From positions 124,001 to 188,000 of the forward strand of contig NZ_FKII01000047.1 of assembly GCF_900078745.1 (NCBI RefSeq): a DNA stretch of 64,000 nt, in the 5' to 3' direction. The stretch's first letter is position 1; every line of letters begins with the position of its first letter. A program made the position numbers and the translations under genes. The DNA comes from Candidatus Ichthyocystis sparus (GTDB lineage: Bacteria > Pseudomonadota > Gammaproteobacteria > Burkholderiales > 2013Ark19i). A model generated the notes under the pieces. The model was not told the origin of the DNA and ran no database searches. It saw nothing but the letters and a program-made list of their open reading frames with translations. This document shows positions 28,119 to 39,800 of the stretch, piece after piece.

Positions 28119-30935
28119 ATGAATTATTACCACATATCACATTGCGATACATTGGCTGATATTTCTGAGCTGATTGATTTAGAAAGTACTTATGAACATA
28201 AAAATCAAAACATTGATCAATCATCTGGGAATATAACTGAAAATATGTATGGCGAATTGCATCAAATATCATCATCCCAGTACAACAATGAATACGATAT
28301 AACTACTAATACGGCTACTACTAGTGTGCACTTAGTTGACGAAAGTTACTATGTGAAAAATTATCAAATGCTATCAAATCAGCATGATATTACACAAATT
28401 ACAGAAGAATATGAATACAAACTGCCGTTTCAAGATGAAGATGAAATTCCCAGCACATCTAAATCAAACAGTAACAACTACATAACAAAAAAAGGACATC
28501 AAACAATGGCAACAGATGAAGATAGCATCATGACTCATGATGATTCATATGACCAAATACTAACATTTCAAGATAACTTATATGACTACAGGCTGCCATT
28601 TCAAGATTATTTATATGACTACAGATTACCATTTCAAGATGAAGATGAGACAGTCAGCACATCTGAATTAAACAACAGCAACTGTGTAACAGAAAAAGAA
28701 CATCAAATAATGATGCTGGATAAAGATGAAACTATAAAAAAAATCATGGATGAACATAAATACGCATTACCCAATAAATGTAGAGATGCTATAGCATTTG
28801 CAGAAAAAATTACCATATGTGACTCATATGCCATTAATTATCCTTCCTGTGAGCTTATAGAATACGAATTTGGAACTTCATTATTGTCATGGAAAGATGG
28901 AATATATAGCTTAGCCGTCAAAGAAATTGGTCTAGGAGAAATAGAAAGTAAAATTGAAGCAATGACATATCGTAGAAAATACGAAGCATATGGTAATACT
29001 AATAAGCATGAAGAAAAAAACTTTTCGGTAGTATTACACTTTCTAGAAAAAGTGTTTATATCTCTGGTCATTGAAGAAGTAGAAAATGTAGAGGCAGAAC
29101 ATTCAATACAGATAGAATATGGCATGTCAATAGAAGATCTTAGGAACGCTGCCATAAATAACCCTACTTTCTTTAGTAAGCTATCAGAAAAGTGCATGAG
29201 TATTATTGAGCATAAAGTAAAAAATGATATTTACAGCATCATTCCTTGTAAAATGTTCACTACCACCAATATAAATGATATATCTTTCTTTGCACCTAAT
29301 AAAAAGAAGCGCCTTAATATATTTAACAATATCATAGTTGATTCTGTTTCAAACTTGATAGAGAGGATAGTAGAGTTTATAACTGAGATAGACTCCAAGT
29401 TTATATTGTTCTCTTTTTTTGGAAAATTGTGCGGTTTGTATCTTCAAAGACAATTATTGCAAAAAATCAAAGAAATTGGTAATAGAATATCAGATAATGT
29501 ATCACAATCTGCTGTATATCCTGGGATTAGATCTATTACTGAAATAAATTTGGCAATTGATTCGTATAATGCTACTGGAAGCATCCCAGAACATAGTGCA
29601 TCTGGTTTTTATGACACAATTCACCGGACAGTTTACGATTTCAAGGAAGAGATATGTAAAAAGATTAGAGAATTTAGATTTTTCTACGATTATTTGAGTA
29701 ACACCATAAGTGAGTCATCAGAGAATGATATTCTGATATTCTCTAGTAGATTATTGGAATATTTAAAATACGAAACTATGTGCTTGTATGGGAAAAAGAT
29801 AAAAGTTGTAGACAAGATCAATAATAGATTTTTGTATTATGAAAATACTATATATAACCCTCCAGAAATGAACTTTGTAGGCAAGAACGATATCTCACTT
29901 ATCAGTAATATTAGAATAAATAGTAATCACCTATCTAATGGAGTGTATTCATCAGCTATAAGAAATTCTTGTTTTACGCACAGTAAACTTGAAGAGTCAT
30001 TTTTGCTCGAAATGAAGCCATATATAAGGTCATCCCATATCAAAGATCCAGACTTCTCAAATTTCTATTCCAATCTTATGAATATGCTTGCATCCCTTGT
30101 CTATCATAAATTAATAAATCTGGAATTAGAATTATCATCGTATGTACTCATTCCAGGAAATAATATTTATACTATTAAACAACTAATACTAAGTAATAGT
30201 TATTATTTAAATAAATTTTCTAAAATTTGCGAAGATGAATTGGACTTAATCAGGCAATGTGACAAAGAATTATCTTATGGTATATCAATGACAAAATGTT
30301 TTTTTTATGAAAAGGAACTATTGACCTCTAAATCATCTGCTTCAGCTATAACACCACGAAGAGCAGAAAATAAGTTATCTTATTCTCCAGAACTATCATT
30401 AGATGTACTGAGATATGCTATCTCTGAATTGCCCAATATGCTGCAATCAACAATAAGTAATGCAGACTACAATTTTTTTACAAGCGCCCTTTTCAAAAAT
30501 TTTAATGGCATAACAATAGCTAAAAGATCATTACAAGAAATTTCTGCACTAGGAAGAAATATTTTACAATCTGTACATGAAAATCAATTTATGATGGATA
30601 GCGTGGAGTATGTTATTAATGAATGCAACTATATTACTTATAATACTATCCAGTACAATAGTTTGTTCCTTCACACACGTGGTTTAGTGCTTGGCAATTA
30701 TAGATCAGTAAGATTTTTCATAGATAGAATTATATTTTTGTTTGAAGAAGAAATAAGACGTTTATCTCGGGAGTCAATAGTTTTGATTGATAATGTTGTA
30801 GCACTCCCCACAGAAGAAATTATTGATAAATTATTCAATGCATTCAAGAACGAAATTACACAAGAATGTATTAATTCGTTTTCAGAAATATGTGTCAGGA
30901 AATATATATGTGAAAAATTAAACATTTCATGTTAA
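28119..30935 (+). CDS. Large repeat-plus-core paralogue 1 (function unknown)
   Basis: This is the first of seven tandem paralogues, 938 residues. The family N-terminal tip (MNYYHISHCDTL) sets the start at 28119; the frame is open from 28095, but the eight extra residues are absent in the others. Residues 20-230 are low complexity with about three degenerate copies of the family module (YKLPFQDEDE, then a Ser-Thr-Ser motif, and two YDYRLPFQD repeats). The core (about 235-938) has FGTSLLSW, GKLCGLYLQRQLL, INLAIDSYNATG, a LEYLKYE helix, LIPGNNIYTIKQLIL and NFNGITIAKRSLQE. There is no signal peptide, membrane segment or known domain. It is closest to paralogue 4 in the C-terminal third. The conserved upstream box seen before the others is not evident here. 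Confidence 0.85.
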   Translation: MNYYHISHCDTLADISELIDLESTYEHKNQNIDQSSGNITENMYGELHQISSSQYNNEYDITTNTATTSVHLVDESYYVKNYQMLSNQHDITQITEEYEYKLPFQDEDEIPSTSKSNSNNYITKKGHQTMATDEDSIMTHDDSYDQILTFQDNLYDYRLPFQDYLYDYRLPFQDEDETVSTSELNNSNCVTEKEHQIMMLDKDETIKKIMDEHKYALPNKCRDAIAFAEKITICDSYAINYPSCELIEYEFGTSLLSWKDGIYSLAVKEIGLGEIESKIEAMTYRRKYEAYGNTNKHEEKNFSVVLHFLEKVFISLVIEEVENVEAEHSIQIEYGMSIEDLRNAAINNPTFFSKLSEKCMSIIEHKVKNDIYSIIPCKMFTTTNINDISFFAPNKKKRLNIFNNIIVDSVSNLIERIVEFITEIDSKFILFSFFGKLCGLYLQRQLLQKIKEIGNRISDNVSQSAVYPGIRSITEINLAIDSYNATGSIPEHSASGFYDTIHRTVYDFKEEICKKIREFRFFYDYLSNTISESSENDILIFSSRLLEYLKYETMCLYGKKIKVVDKINNRFLYYENTIYNPPEMNFVGKNDISLISNIRINSNHLSNGVYSSAIRNSCFTHSKLEESFLLEMKPYIRSSHIKDPDFSNFYSNLMNMLASLVYHKLINLELELSSYVLIPGNNIYTIKQLILSNSYYLNKFSKICEDELDLIRQCDKELSYGISMTKCFFYEKELLTSKSSASAITPRRAENKLSYSPELSLDVLRYAISELPNMLQSTISNADYNFFTSALFKNFNGITIAKRSLQEISALGRNILQSVHENQFMMDSVEYVINECNYITYNTIQYNSLFLHTRGLVLGNYRSVRFFIDRIIFLFEEEIRRLSRESIVLIDNVVALPTEEIIDKLFNAFKNEITQECINSFSEICVRKYICEKLNISC

Positions 30936-31236
30936 TAATATGCCTATTGCATCCTTTTCTTCTAATGTGAACAGAATCCTAAACAGCAGAAGAGTTATAC
31001 CTAAATAAAACATGCTGACACTGCGAAAATAATCCTGGTCATCTTAAGTAAGTTAGTGATATGCCATTGTTATTGCTTTAATTTATCCTGAGTAAAAAGA
31101 AAAAATATCTTTTGATTATGGAAATAATTACTGGCGGCAGAAAAATAATTTCATATTTATGATACATCATTTGATGTTAGTAATTCACATAATGATCACT
31201 ATCTCGATCCTAACTTAATTAATCAACAGTAGCTTT
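30936..31236 (+). promoter_or_regulatory. Spacer with conserved family box (31141-31185)
   Basis: The spacer holds an AT-rich box at 31141-31185 that begins AAAAATAATTTCATATTTAT and ends TTGATGTTAGTAATT. Nearly the same string precedes paralogues 4, 5, 6 and 7. It begins 96 bases before the start codon. Its recurrence in otherwise diverged spacers suggests a promoter or regulator site. No hairpin with T tract was seen after paralogue 1. Confidence 0.5.
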
Positions 31237-33738
31237 ATGAATTATCATCCTATAGCCAATTATGACATATTGGACAATGTTCATGATCCAGAAGAAATTG
31301 ATGTATCTCAGAATAAAGAACTTTCCGAATTAACTGACTATGAAGTATATGAACCATCATTTAAATATGAAGCACCTAGCACATCAACATTTAACACAAA
31401 TACCAACGATTTAGAAATACAACAACAAGCAGTAGAAAATCCATATGACATACCACAAAATGTGGATGAGAAATTTTTAAACTATCTATTATCACTAGAT
31501 GATGTACCTAGCACGTCGAAATCAAGTGTCAACATAAGTGTTGTGGAGGATCAACAACATCAAGCTATGAACAATGAATGCAATATATCGAAGGCCACAT
31601 GTGAAACGGATAGACATTCAGAATCACAATACTCAAAGGTAATTAGCATCTGCAAGTCATACATTCTTAATGCTCCTTCCAGTAAATTTTTAGATCATAA
31701 ATTTGGAACATCACTTCTATCATGTAAAGATGGAATATATAGCTTGACTGTGAGAAAAATAGGCCTAGGACCAATAAAAAACAAACTTATAGATATAATA
31801 CATCACAATGTAGTAGGAAATAATTTCCTTGGTAAATATGGTGAAGAAAATTTATCCGTAATAACATACTATCTGGAAAAGGTATTTATGTCACTGGTAA
31901 TCAGAGAAGTAGAAAATAATGAGATAGAATGCCCAGTCCAGATAGTTTCAGGTATGTCAATAGAAGATCTTAGAAATGTATCTATAAATAATAATCATTT
32001 CTTTGATAGGTTGAGTAAAAAATGTCTGGATATAACAAAAAACAAGATGACTTCTGATATTTACGACAATATACCCCGTAATATGTTTACTAGAACTAAT
32101 GTATGTGATAGTACTAAGTTCGTGTTTTATAAAAAAATACATGCTAATAGATTAAATGGACTCATGGTTGATTCCATGTCAAACTTAAAAAAAAGAATAA
32201 TTGAGTTCATAACTAATGCAGAACCTAAGTATATAGCGTCTTCATTTTTTGGTAATTTTTGTGGTTTATATCTACAAAGGCAATTATTAGAAAAAATTAA
32301 GAATATTGGTAATAAAATATCAGATAATGTACTAAATTATAATTCATTTCCTGGAATCAGATTTAGTAACGAAATCAACTTGGCAATAAGTTTGTATGAT
32401 TCTACTGGCAATATTCCAACGCATAGTTCATCTGGTTTATATAACTTTATTCATCAAAAAGTTTGTGAATTTAGGGAAGATATATGCGCCCAGATTAGAC
32501 AATTCAAATTTTTCTATAATCATTCAAGTCATACTATAAGTGAAGCATCAGAAAATGATGTAGAAAATTTTTCAAATACATTTATAGAGTATTTTAAGTA
32601 TGCATCAATATGCTCATACAGAGAAAAATTGCTAAGTGTAAAAAATGTCAAATTAAACACTTCGATGATGCGTAGTATAGAAGAAAGTAACACAGATATA
32701 CCCAATAATTACATGAAGAATGGAGTATATCTGTCAGCTATAAAAAATCATGATGGTTTTAGACACAAACAGCTCGAAGAATCATTTTCCATAGAAATGA
32801 AGCAGTATATTAAATCAGCAAAAATTGAAAATCCAGATTTCTCACACTTCTACGAAAATCTTATACATTTGATAACACTTACTATATCTGATAAATTATT
32901 AAACCTAGAACTAGAACTATCATCATATGCTCTCATTCCTGGTAATGATATATCTTCCATTAAGAAATTAATATTAGGTAGTAGTTATCACTTAAATCAA
33001 TTTAACAAAATTTGTGAAAATGAAATTGATCTCATTATGCAATATAGTAGTAAATTATTCTACGGAATACCTATGATAAAATGTTTTTTTCCTCAAAAAT
33101 CAAATGTCCCTAAGTCATCAGTTTGCCATATAGTTCCGAGATTAATTAGATTAAAACACTCTTATTCGCCAGAACTATTATTGGATGTACTAATATCTGC
33201 CATTTCTAAATTACCCAATATGTTTCAATTAGAAATAAACAATGCGGATGATAAATTTTTTGAAAATACTCTTTTCACTAATTTTAATGGAAGATTAATA
33301 TCTAAAAAATCATTACAAGAATTTTCTAAAATAGAAAGAGATGTTTTACATATAATTCATGAAAATAAGTCTACGATAAGTGTACTCAAGGAAATTATTG
33401 ATAAAGCAGATAAATCTGTTCTTTCTTGTGCAAATAATAGTGGCTTTAAAAGTATGGTATTTTCTAGTAATGAAGTACTTCGTATTGTGAATCCAATAAT
33501 GCTCATGTTCAAATATAAAATAGAGAACTTATCTAGGAAGTTAATAATTTTATCAGGAAGAGAAATGATTCTACCTTCTGAAGACATTGCACATAAGTTA
33601 TTTAATTTATTTATGAATAAAATAAAAATTAAATGTTTTAACTCTTTATCTGAAATTTGTTTAAATGAGTATGTAAGTAATGAAAAATACGTTAAATCAC
33701 GAAATTTAGCTAAGAGGATTAAGCTATCTCACTTATAA
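31237..33738 (+). CDS. Large repeat-plus-core paralogue 2 (function unknown)
   Basis: This is the shortest family member (833 residues). It starts MNYHPIANYDIL and has a short low-complexity zone (about 20-135) with two modules, each with a PSTS motif and a QQ-rich stretch. The core (about 138-833) contains FGTSLLSC, SFFGNFCGLYLQRQLLEKI, GIRFSNEINLAI, FIEYFKYASICSYREKL, LIPGNDISSIKKLIL and NFNGRLISKKSLQEFS. It is visibly closest to paralogue 3, next door, which points to recent tandem duplication. The C-terminus ends in a basic AKRIKLSHL tail. No secretion signal or membrane segment is evident. The product is very rich in Asn, Ile, Ser and Lys. Confidence 0.85.
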   Translation: MNYHPIANYDILDNVHDPEEIDVSQNKELSELTDYEVYEPSFKYEAPSTSTFNTNTNDLEIQQQAVENPYDIPQNVDEKFLNYLLSLDDVPSTSKSSVNISVVEDQQHQAMNNECNISKATCETDRHSESQYSKVISICKSYILNAPSSKFLDHKFGTSLLSCKDGIYSLTVRKIGLGPIKNKLIDIIHHNVVGNNFLGKYGEENLSVITYYLEKVFMSLVIREVENNEIECPVQIVSGMSIEDLRNVSINNNHFFDRLSKKCLDITKNKMTSDIYDNIPRNMFTRTNVCDSTKFVFYKKIHANRLNGLMVDSMSNLKKRIIEFITNAEPKYIASSFFGNFCGLYLQRQLLEKIKNIGNKISDNVLNYNSFPGIRFSNEINLAISLYDSTGNIPTHSSSGLYNFIHQKVCEFREDICAQIRQFKFFYNHSSHTISEASENDVENFSNTFIEYFKYASICSYREKLLSVKNVKLNTSMMRSIEESNTDIPNNYMKNGVYLSAIKNHDGFRHKQLEESFSIEMKQYIKSAKIENPDFSHFYENLIHLITLTISDKLLNLELELSSYALIPGNDISSIKKLILGSSYHLNQFNKICENEIDLIMQYSSKLFYGIPMIKCFFPQKSNVPKSSVCHIVPRLIRLKHSYSPELLLDVLISAISKLPNMFQLEINNADDKFFENTLFTNFNGRLISKKSLQEFSKIERDVLHIIHENKSTISVLKEIIDKADKSVLSCANNSGFKSMVFSSNEVLRIVNPIMLMFKYKIENLSRKLIILSGREMILPSEDIAHKLFNLFMNKIKIKCFNSLSEICLNEYVSNEKYVKSRNLAKRIKLSHL

Positions 33739-33985
33739 GAAAAATATCGTGTTAATAATAATTATTGCATTAAAAAGGAATCAAAACGATTTTTGTTATT
33801 CATACATAAGTATTATATAGCAACAAATTATCCATCACACTTTCTAGATTAAAGTAAAAAATCATTTCTGAAAAAAAATTAATTATCATATACTATAACT
33901 ACAAGTTGTAGGGTACAATAAATGCCATAAAAATGATAATAATTTACCTTATCATAGTAACTTGATTAATTAATTTAGTGACGGT
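33739..33985 (+). other. AT-rich spacer with divergent family box
   Basis: The spacer is AT-rich. Bases 33871-33905 resemble the family upstream box only weakly (AAAAAAAATTAATTATCATA). Immediately before the start codon the leader AATTAATTTAGTGACGGT matches the leaders of paralogues 4, 5 and 7. Confidence 0.4.
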
Positions 33986-36532
33986 ATGAATTATTACCCT
34001 ATATCGAATTGTGATGCGTTGGATAATTTTTGTAACATGGAAAGCACTGATGTAACTCAAAATCAAGTCCTTTCTCAATTAACTAATGAAGAATACGGAT
34101 ATGATCCCCCATTTCAATATCAGTATATGGAACCTAGCACGTCATGGTTTAATACAAATGCCCATGCTTTAGAAACACAACAACGACAAACAACAGATGA
34201 TCAGTACGGTGCATCACAGTATATAGATAATAGTGGATTCTTAGACTACCTATTATCGCCAGATCAGGATCATAGCATTTTAGAATCAAATTTCAATACA
34301 CATGCTGTAGAAACACAACAACAGCAAGTAATAGGCAATAAACTAGATATACCACAAATTTCATATGAACCGAATAAATATTACGAACTACAATCAGTAT
34401 ATAAATCATACATTCTTGAAACTCCTCCTTGTGGTTTTTTAGGCCACAAATTTGGAATATCGCTCCTATCGTGGGAGGGTGAAATATATAGCTTGATCGT
34501 TAAAAAAATTGGACTAGGACCAATAAGAGATAAACTTGAAAATATAATATACCATAGTGTAGTAAGTAATAATTTTTATGAATCTGGTGGAGAAGATTTC
34601 TCTGTAATAATGTATCACCTAAAAAAAATATTTATGTCACTGATAATTAGAGAAATAGAAAATGATGAAATGGAACACCCCGTTCAGATAAGATCTGGTA
34701 TGTTAATAGGAGACCTTAGAAACGCAGCTGTACATAATTCTAATTTTTTTGATAAGTTGGGTGAAAAATGCCTAGATATAACCCAAAATAGGATAACACA
34801 CGATATTTACAACGACATGCCTAAGAGGTTATTTACTACAACGAGCATAAACGATTTTACTAAATTTGTGTTTAATAAAAAATCACATGCTGATAAATTA
34901 AATAGAGTCATGGTTCATTCTATTTCAAATTTAAAAAAAAGAATAATTAAGTTTATAGCTAATGCAGAACCAAAATATATAGTATCTTCATTTTTTGGTA
35001 AATTTTGTGGTTTGTATTTACAAAGACAATTATTAGAAGAAATTAAGAGTATTGGCAATAAAATATCAGATAGTATACTAAGTTATGATTTATTTCCTGG
35101 CATTAGATTTAGTAGTGAGATCAATTTAGCAATAAGTTTGTATGATACTACTGGCAGTATTCCAACATATAGTTCATCTGGTCTATATAATTTTGTTCAT
35201 CAAAAAGTTTGCGAATTTAGGGAAGACATATGTGCCAAGATTAAAAAATTCAAATTTTTTTACAATGATTCAAGCGGTACCGTAAATGAAATGTCAGAAA
35301 GTGATATAGAAACTTTTTCAAATAAATTAATGGAGTATTTTAAGTATGCATCCATTTGCTCATATCGAGAACGAGAAAAATTGCTAGGTGTCAAAAAGGT
35401 TGATGCAGCTACTTTGATAATTAAAGGGACTAGGAAATATAATATTTCATGCATCAAAAATATAGATATGACTAATAACTACATGAACGATGGAATGTAT
35501 CTATCAGCTATAAGAAATCATAATGGCTTTAGACACGTACAGTTAGAAGCATCATTTTTTATGGAAATGAAGCAGTATATGCAATCAGCAAAAATTGATA
35601 CTCCAGATTTCTCGCACTTCTATGAAAATCTCATACATGTAATAGCACGTACTGTATCTGATAAATTGACAAATCTAGAGTTAGAACTATCATCATATGT
35701 ACTCATTCCAGGAAACGATATACATTCTATTAAACAGTTAATCCTAGATAGTAGTTACCATTTAAATCAATTTAACAGAGTTTGTGAAAATGAAATTGAC
35801 CTCATTATGCAATGTGATAGCGAGTTGTTATATGGAATACCTGTACTAAAATGCTTTACAGCTCAAAGATCGAACATATCTGAGTCATCAATTTGCCGTA
35901 TAAATCCACGCCTAGTAAAATCAAAACATTCTTACTCCCCAGAACTATTATTGGATATAATAATATCTGCTATCTCTAAGCTACCAAGTATATTTCAACT
36001 AGAAATAAACAATGCAGATGATAGATTTTTTGAAAGTTCTCTTTTCACAAATTTTAATGGAACATTAATATCTAAGAAATCATTACAAGAACTTTCCACA
36101 ATAGGGAGAGACATTTTGCATCTGGTGCATGAAAATCAGACTACGATAGATATACTTAAAAGTATTGTTGATGAAGCAACTAGATTAGAACTTAACTTAG
36201 AAAATAATAATGTAATGCGTAGTATAATAATTTCTAAGGATAAAGAAATACTTTGTATTGTAGAAACAATAATGTTTACGTTCAAAGAAAAAATAGAGAA
36301 TTTATCCCGAGAGTCAATAATTTTATCAGGCAAAACCATAACTACTCCTTCTGAAGAAACCGCGCATGAATTATTAGATTCATTTAAGACTGAAATTACG
36401 CTTAATTGTTTTGATTCGTTCTCAGAAATTTGCTTAAATGAATATATACGTGCCCAAAAAAATTATATTGAACAACAAAGTCTTAGCAAAAAACCTAAAC
36501 TATCTCATTCTCTTAAAACAGACAGTATGTAA
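33986..36532 (+). CDS. Large repeat-plus-core paralogue 3 (function unknown)
   Basis: This 848-residue protein starts MNYYPISNCDALDN. Two modules fill residues 25-135: YDPPFQYQYMEPSTS followed by ETQQRQ, and a second with ETQQQQ. The core (about 139-848) has FGISLLSW, SFFGKFCGLYLQRQLLEEI, GIRFSSEINLAI, LMEYFKYASICSYRE, LIPGNDIHSIKQLIL and NFNGTLISKKSLQELS. It is the close sibling of paralogue 2. The C-terminal tail carries KKPKLSHS, again basic. No good Shine-Dalgarno precedes the ATG; TTTAGTGA lies five bases upstream. The function is unknown. Confidence 0.85.
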   Translation: MNYYPISNCDALDNFCNMESTDVTQNQVLSQLTNEEYGYDPPFQYQYMEPSTSWFNTNAHALETQQRQTTDDQYGASQYIDNSGFLDYLLSPDQDHSILESNFNTHAVETQQQQVIGNKLDIPQISYEPNKYYELQSVYKSYILETPPCGFLGHKFGISLLSWEGEIYSLIVKKIGLGPIRDKLENIIYHSVVSNNFYESGGEDFSVIMYHLKKIFMSLIIREIENDEMEHPVQIRSGMLIGDLRNAAVHNSNFFDKLGEKCLDITQNRITHDIYNDMPKRLFTTTSINDFTKFVFNKKSHADKLNRVMVHSISNLKKRIIKFIANAEPKYIVSSFFGKFCGLYLQRQLLEEIKSIGNKISDSILSYDLFPGIRFSSEINLAISLYDTTGSIPTYSSSGLYNFVHQKVCEFREDICAKIKKFKFFYNDSSGTVNEMSESDIETFSNKLMEYFKYASICSYREREKLLGVKKVDAATLIIKGTRKYNISCIKNIDMTNNYMNDGMYLSAIRNHNGFRHVQLEASFFMEMKQYMQSAKIDTPDFSHFYENLIHVIARTVSDKLTNLELELSSYVLIPGNDIHSIKQLILDSSYHLNQFNRVCENEIDLIMQCDSELLYGIPVLKCFTAQRSNISESSICRINPRLVKSKHSYSPELLLDIIISAISKLPSIFQLEINNADDRFFESSLFTNFNGTLISKKSLQELSTIGRDILHLVHENQTTIDILKSIVDEATRLELNLENNNVMRSIIISKDKEILCIVETIMFTFKEKIENLSRESIILSGKTITTPSEETAHELLDSFKTEITLNCFDSFSEICLNEYIRAQKNYIEQQSLSKKPKLSHSLKTDSM

Positions 36533-36828
36533 TTTTACTTTTTTAAGTAAATGACATATAAAATATCTACATATAATAAAGGTATGTGCTAATATAAATG
36601 AAGATCATGCGGGGTAAAAAAACAGCGCTATTTATTGTTAACAAAGTCGCCACTAATACTTAATATTAAAATAAGAAAGAATAATTATCTGAAAATACTT
36701 AATAAATATATAAAAAGTTATGAAATTGTAGAGATAATCACTGAAATAAAAAAATAAGTTCATATTTGTATATATTATTTGATGTTAATTATACTTGTCA
36801 TCATATCTTTAATTTATTTAGTGAACAT
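36533..36828 (+). promoter_or_regulatory. Spacer with conserved family box (about 36745-36790)
   Basis: A copy of the family box (AAAAAAATAAGTTCATATTT onward, ending TTTGATGTTAATT) begins about 84 bases before the ATG at 36829, preceded by ATAATCACTGAAATA. The start codon follows TTTAGTGAACAT. The frame of the next gene is open back to 36766 through part of this box, which argues that those extra codons are not translated. Confidence 0.5.
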
Positions 36829-39800
36829 ATGAATTACTACTCTATAGCAACTTGTGATATATCAGATAATGTTTATGATCCAGAAGATACTGATTTACCT
36901 CAAAATAAAAGCCTTTCTCAATTATCTACACAAGTAAGTGAATATATGAATAATCCACAGCAAATGACAATAAATCAACCCGAAACAACACATACTACTG
37001 AAGAATCATATGAATATGATCTTCCATTTCAGCATGAAATATCTAGCATATCAGAACTAAACACTGATTTACAGATTATGGAAACACAACAACAGCAAAT
37101 TACTGAAGAATCATGTAAATATGATCTACCATTCATTAATTTATATAATATGGAAACGCAATTACAAAAAATTGTAGAACATATAGATGAAGTAACACAG
37201 ATTACTGATAAATCATACGAACATGATCTAACATTACAATATGAAATGCCTAGTACATCAAAACTAAGCACTGATTTACAGATTATGGAAACACAGCAAC
37301 AACAAGCTATAGAAAATACAAATGAAATAGCACAGATTATTGATAAATTATGTGGATATGATCTTCCATTTCAACATGAAATGCCTAGCATATCAGGACT
37401 AAACACTGATTTACAGATTATGGAGACACAGCAACAACAAATTATAGAATATATAAACGAAATAACACAACTTACTGATAAATCATGCGAACATGATCTA
37501 CCATTTCAATATGAAATTACCAGCACAGAACTAAACACTGATTTACAGATTATGGAAACACAGCAACAACAAACCATAGAAAATACAAATGAAATAGGAC
37601 AGATTACTGATAAATCATATGGATATGATCTAACATTTCAAAATGAAATACCTAGCATATCAGGACTAAACACCAATTTACAGATTATAGAAACACAGCA
37701 ACAACAAACCGTAGAAAACACGAATGAACTAGCGCAGACTACTGAAAAATCATATGGATATGATCTGCCATTTCAATATGAAATACCTAGCATATCAGGA
37801 CTAAATACTGATTTACAGATTATGGAAACACAACAACAAATTATAGAATATATAAATGAAATAACAAAGATCACTGAAAAATCATGCGAACATGATCCAA
37901 CGTTCCAATATGAAATACCTATCATATCAGGACTAAACACTGATTTACAGATTATGGAAACACAGCAACAGCAACAACAAATTATAGAAAATACAAATGA
38001 AATAGCACAGATTACTGAAAAATCATGTGAACATGATCCAACATTTCAATATGAAATACCTATCGTATCAGGACTAAACACTGATTTACAGATTATGGAA
38101 ACACAGCAACAGCAACAACAAATTATAGAAAATACAAATGAAATAGCACAGATTACTGAAAAATCATGTGAACATGATCCAACATTTCAATATGAAATAC
38201 CTATCGTATCAGGACTAAACACTGATTTACAGATTATGGAAACACAGCAACAGCAACAACAAATTATAGAAAATACAAATGAAATAGCACAGATTACTGA
38301 AAAATCATGTGAACATGATCCAACATTTCAATATGAAATACCTATCGTATCAGAACTAAACACTGATTTACAGATTATAGAAAATGCAGATGAAACAATA
38401 CAGATTATGAATGAACATAAATACACATTACCGAGTAAATACACCCACTCCGTACCATATCTAACAGAAGCTATTACCTATAAACCATATACCCTTGATG
38501 TTCCTTCTTGTAAATTTACAAACTATAAATTTGGAACTTCACTACTATCATGTGAAGGAGGAATATATAGCTCAGTTATCAAAGAAATAGGCATAGGAGA
38601 AATAGAAACCAAGCTTGATGAAATTATAGTAATTAATAGGTTATCAAAATACAACTGCATGAATAGTTCTGGAGGTAAAAATCTTTCTTTAATATCACAT
38701 CACCTGAAAAAAATATTTATATCATTGATTCTAGAAGAAGTAAAAAGTGTTGAATCAGAATACCCAGTACATATAGCACCTGAAATGTCAATAGAAGATC
38801 TCAGAAATGCATCTATAAATAACCATGTTTTCTTCCAAAAGTTTTCTGAAAGGTGCTCAAATATTACGCGTTCTAAAATAAAAAATGATATTTACCAATA
38901 TATACCTAGCAAGATATATATTGCTACAAATATAAATGATAACACTAACTTTCAATTTAACCCAAAAGCACATGCTAAACTATTCAATCACATAATAATA
39001 AACTCTATTTCAGATTTAAGAACAAGAATAATAGATTTCATAACTAATGCAGAATCCAAGTTTATATTGTTTTCTTTTTTTGGAAAATTATGCGGTTTAT
39101 ATCTACAAAGACAATTGTTAGAAGAAATTAAAAACATTGGAGATTTAATATCTGAAAGAGTGAAAAAATATTTTATATCTCCTGCAATTAGATCAATTAA
39201 TGAAATAAATTTAGCAATTAGATCATATAATACTACTGGTAATATTCCCTCAAGTAGTGCATCTGGTTTTTATAATATCATCCACCAAGTAGCTTGTGAC
39301 TTTATGGATAATATATGTACCCAACTTAAAAAATTAAAATTTTTCTATAATGAATCAATAGGAACCATAAGTGAATCGTCAGAAGATGATATATTAATAT
39401 TTTCACAAAGATTGTTAGAATATTTTAAGTATGAAATTGTATGCTCATGTCAAAAAAAATTGAAACCTGTATACAAACCAAGGAGTAAGAATTTACTTAG
39501 TAAAAATAAAAAGTCTTCAAAAACAAAACATGAATTAGATTACAATGTTTCATGTATTAGTGATATGCATATAAATAGCAATCACCTACGAGATGGAATA
39601 TATTCATCAGCTATAAAAAACTCTGATTTTAAATATAGTAATTTAGAAGAGTTATTTTTGATGGAAATGAAAAGTTATATAAGGTCAGCAGATATTGAAA
39701 TTCCAGATTTTTCATGTTTCTATACAAATTTTATGCGTGCCATATCTTCTATTATATATCACAAATTAGAAAACCTAGAATTAGAATTATCTTCATATAT

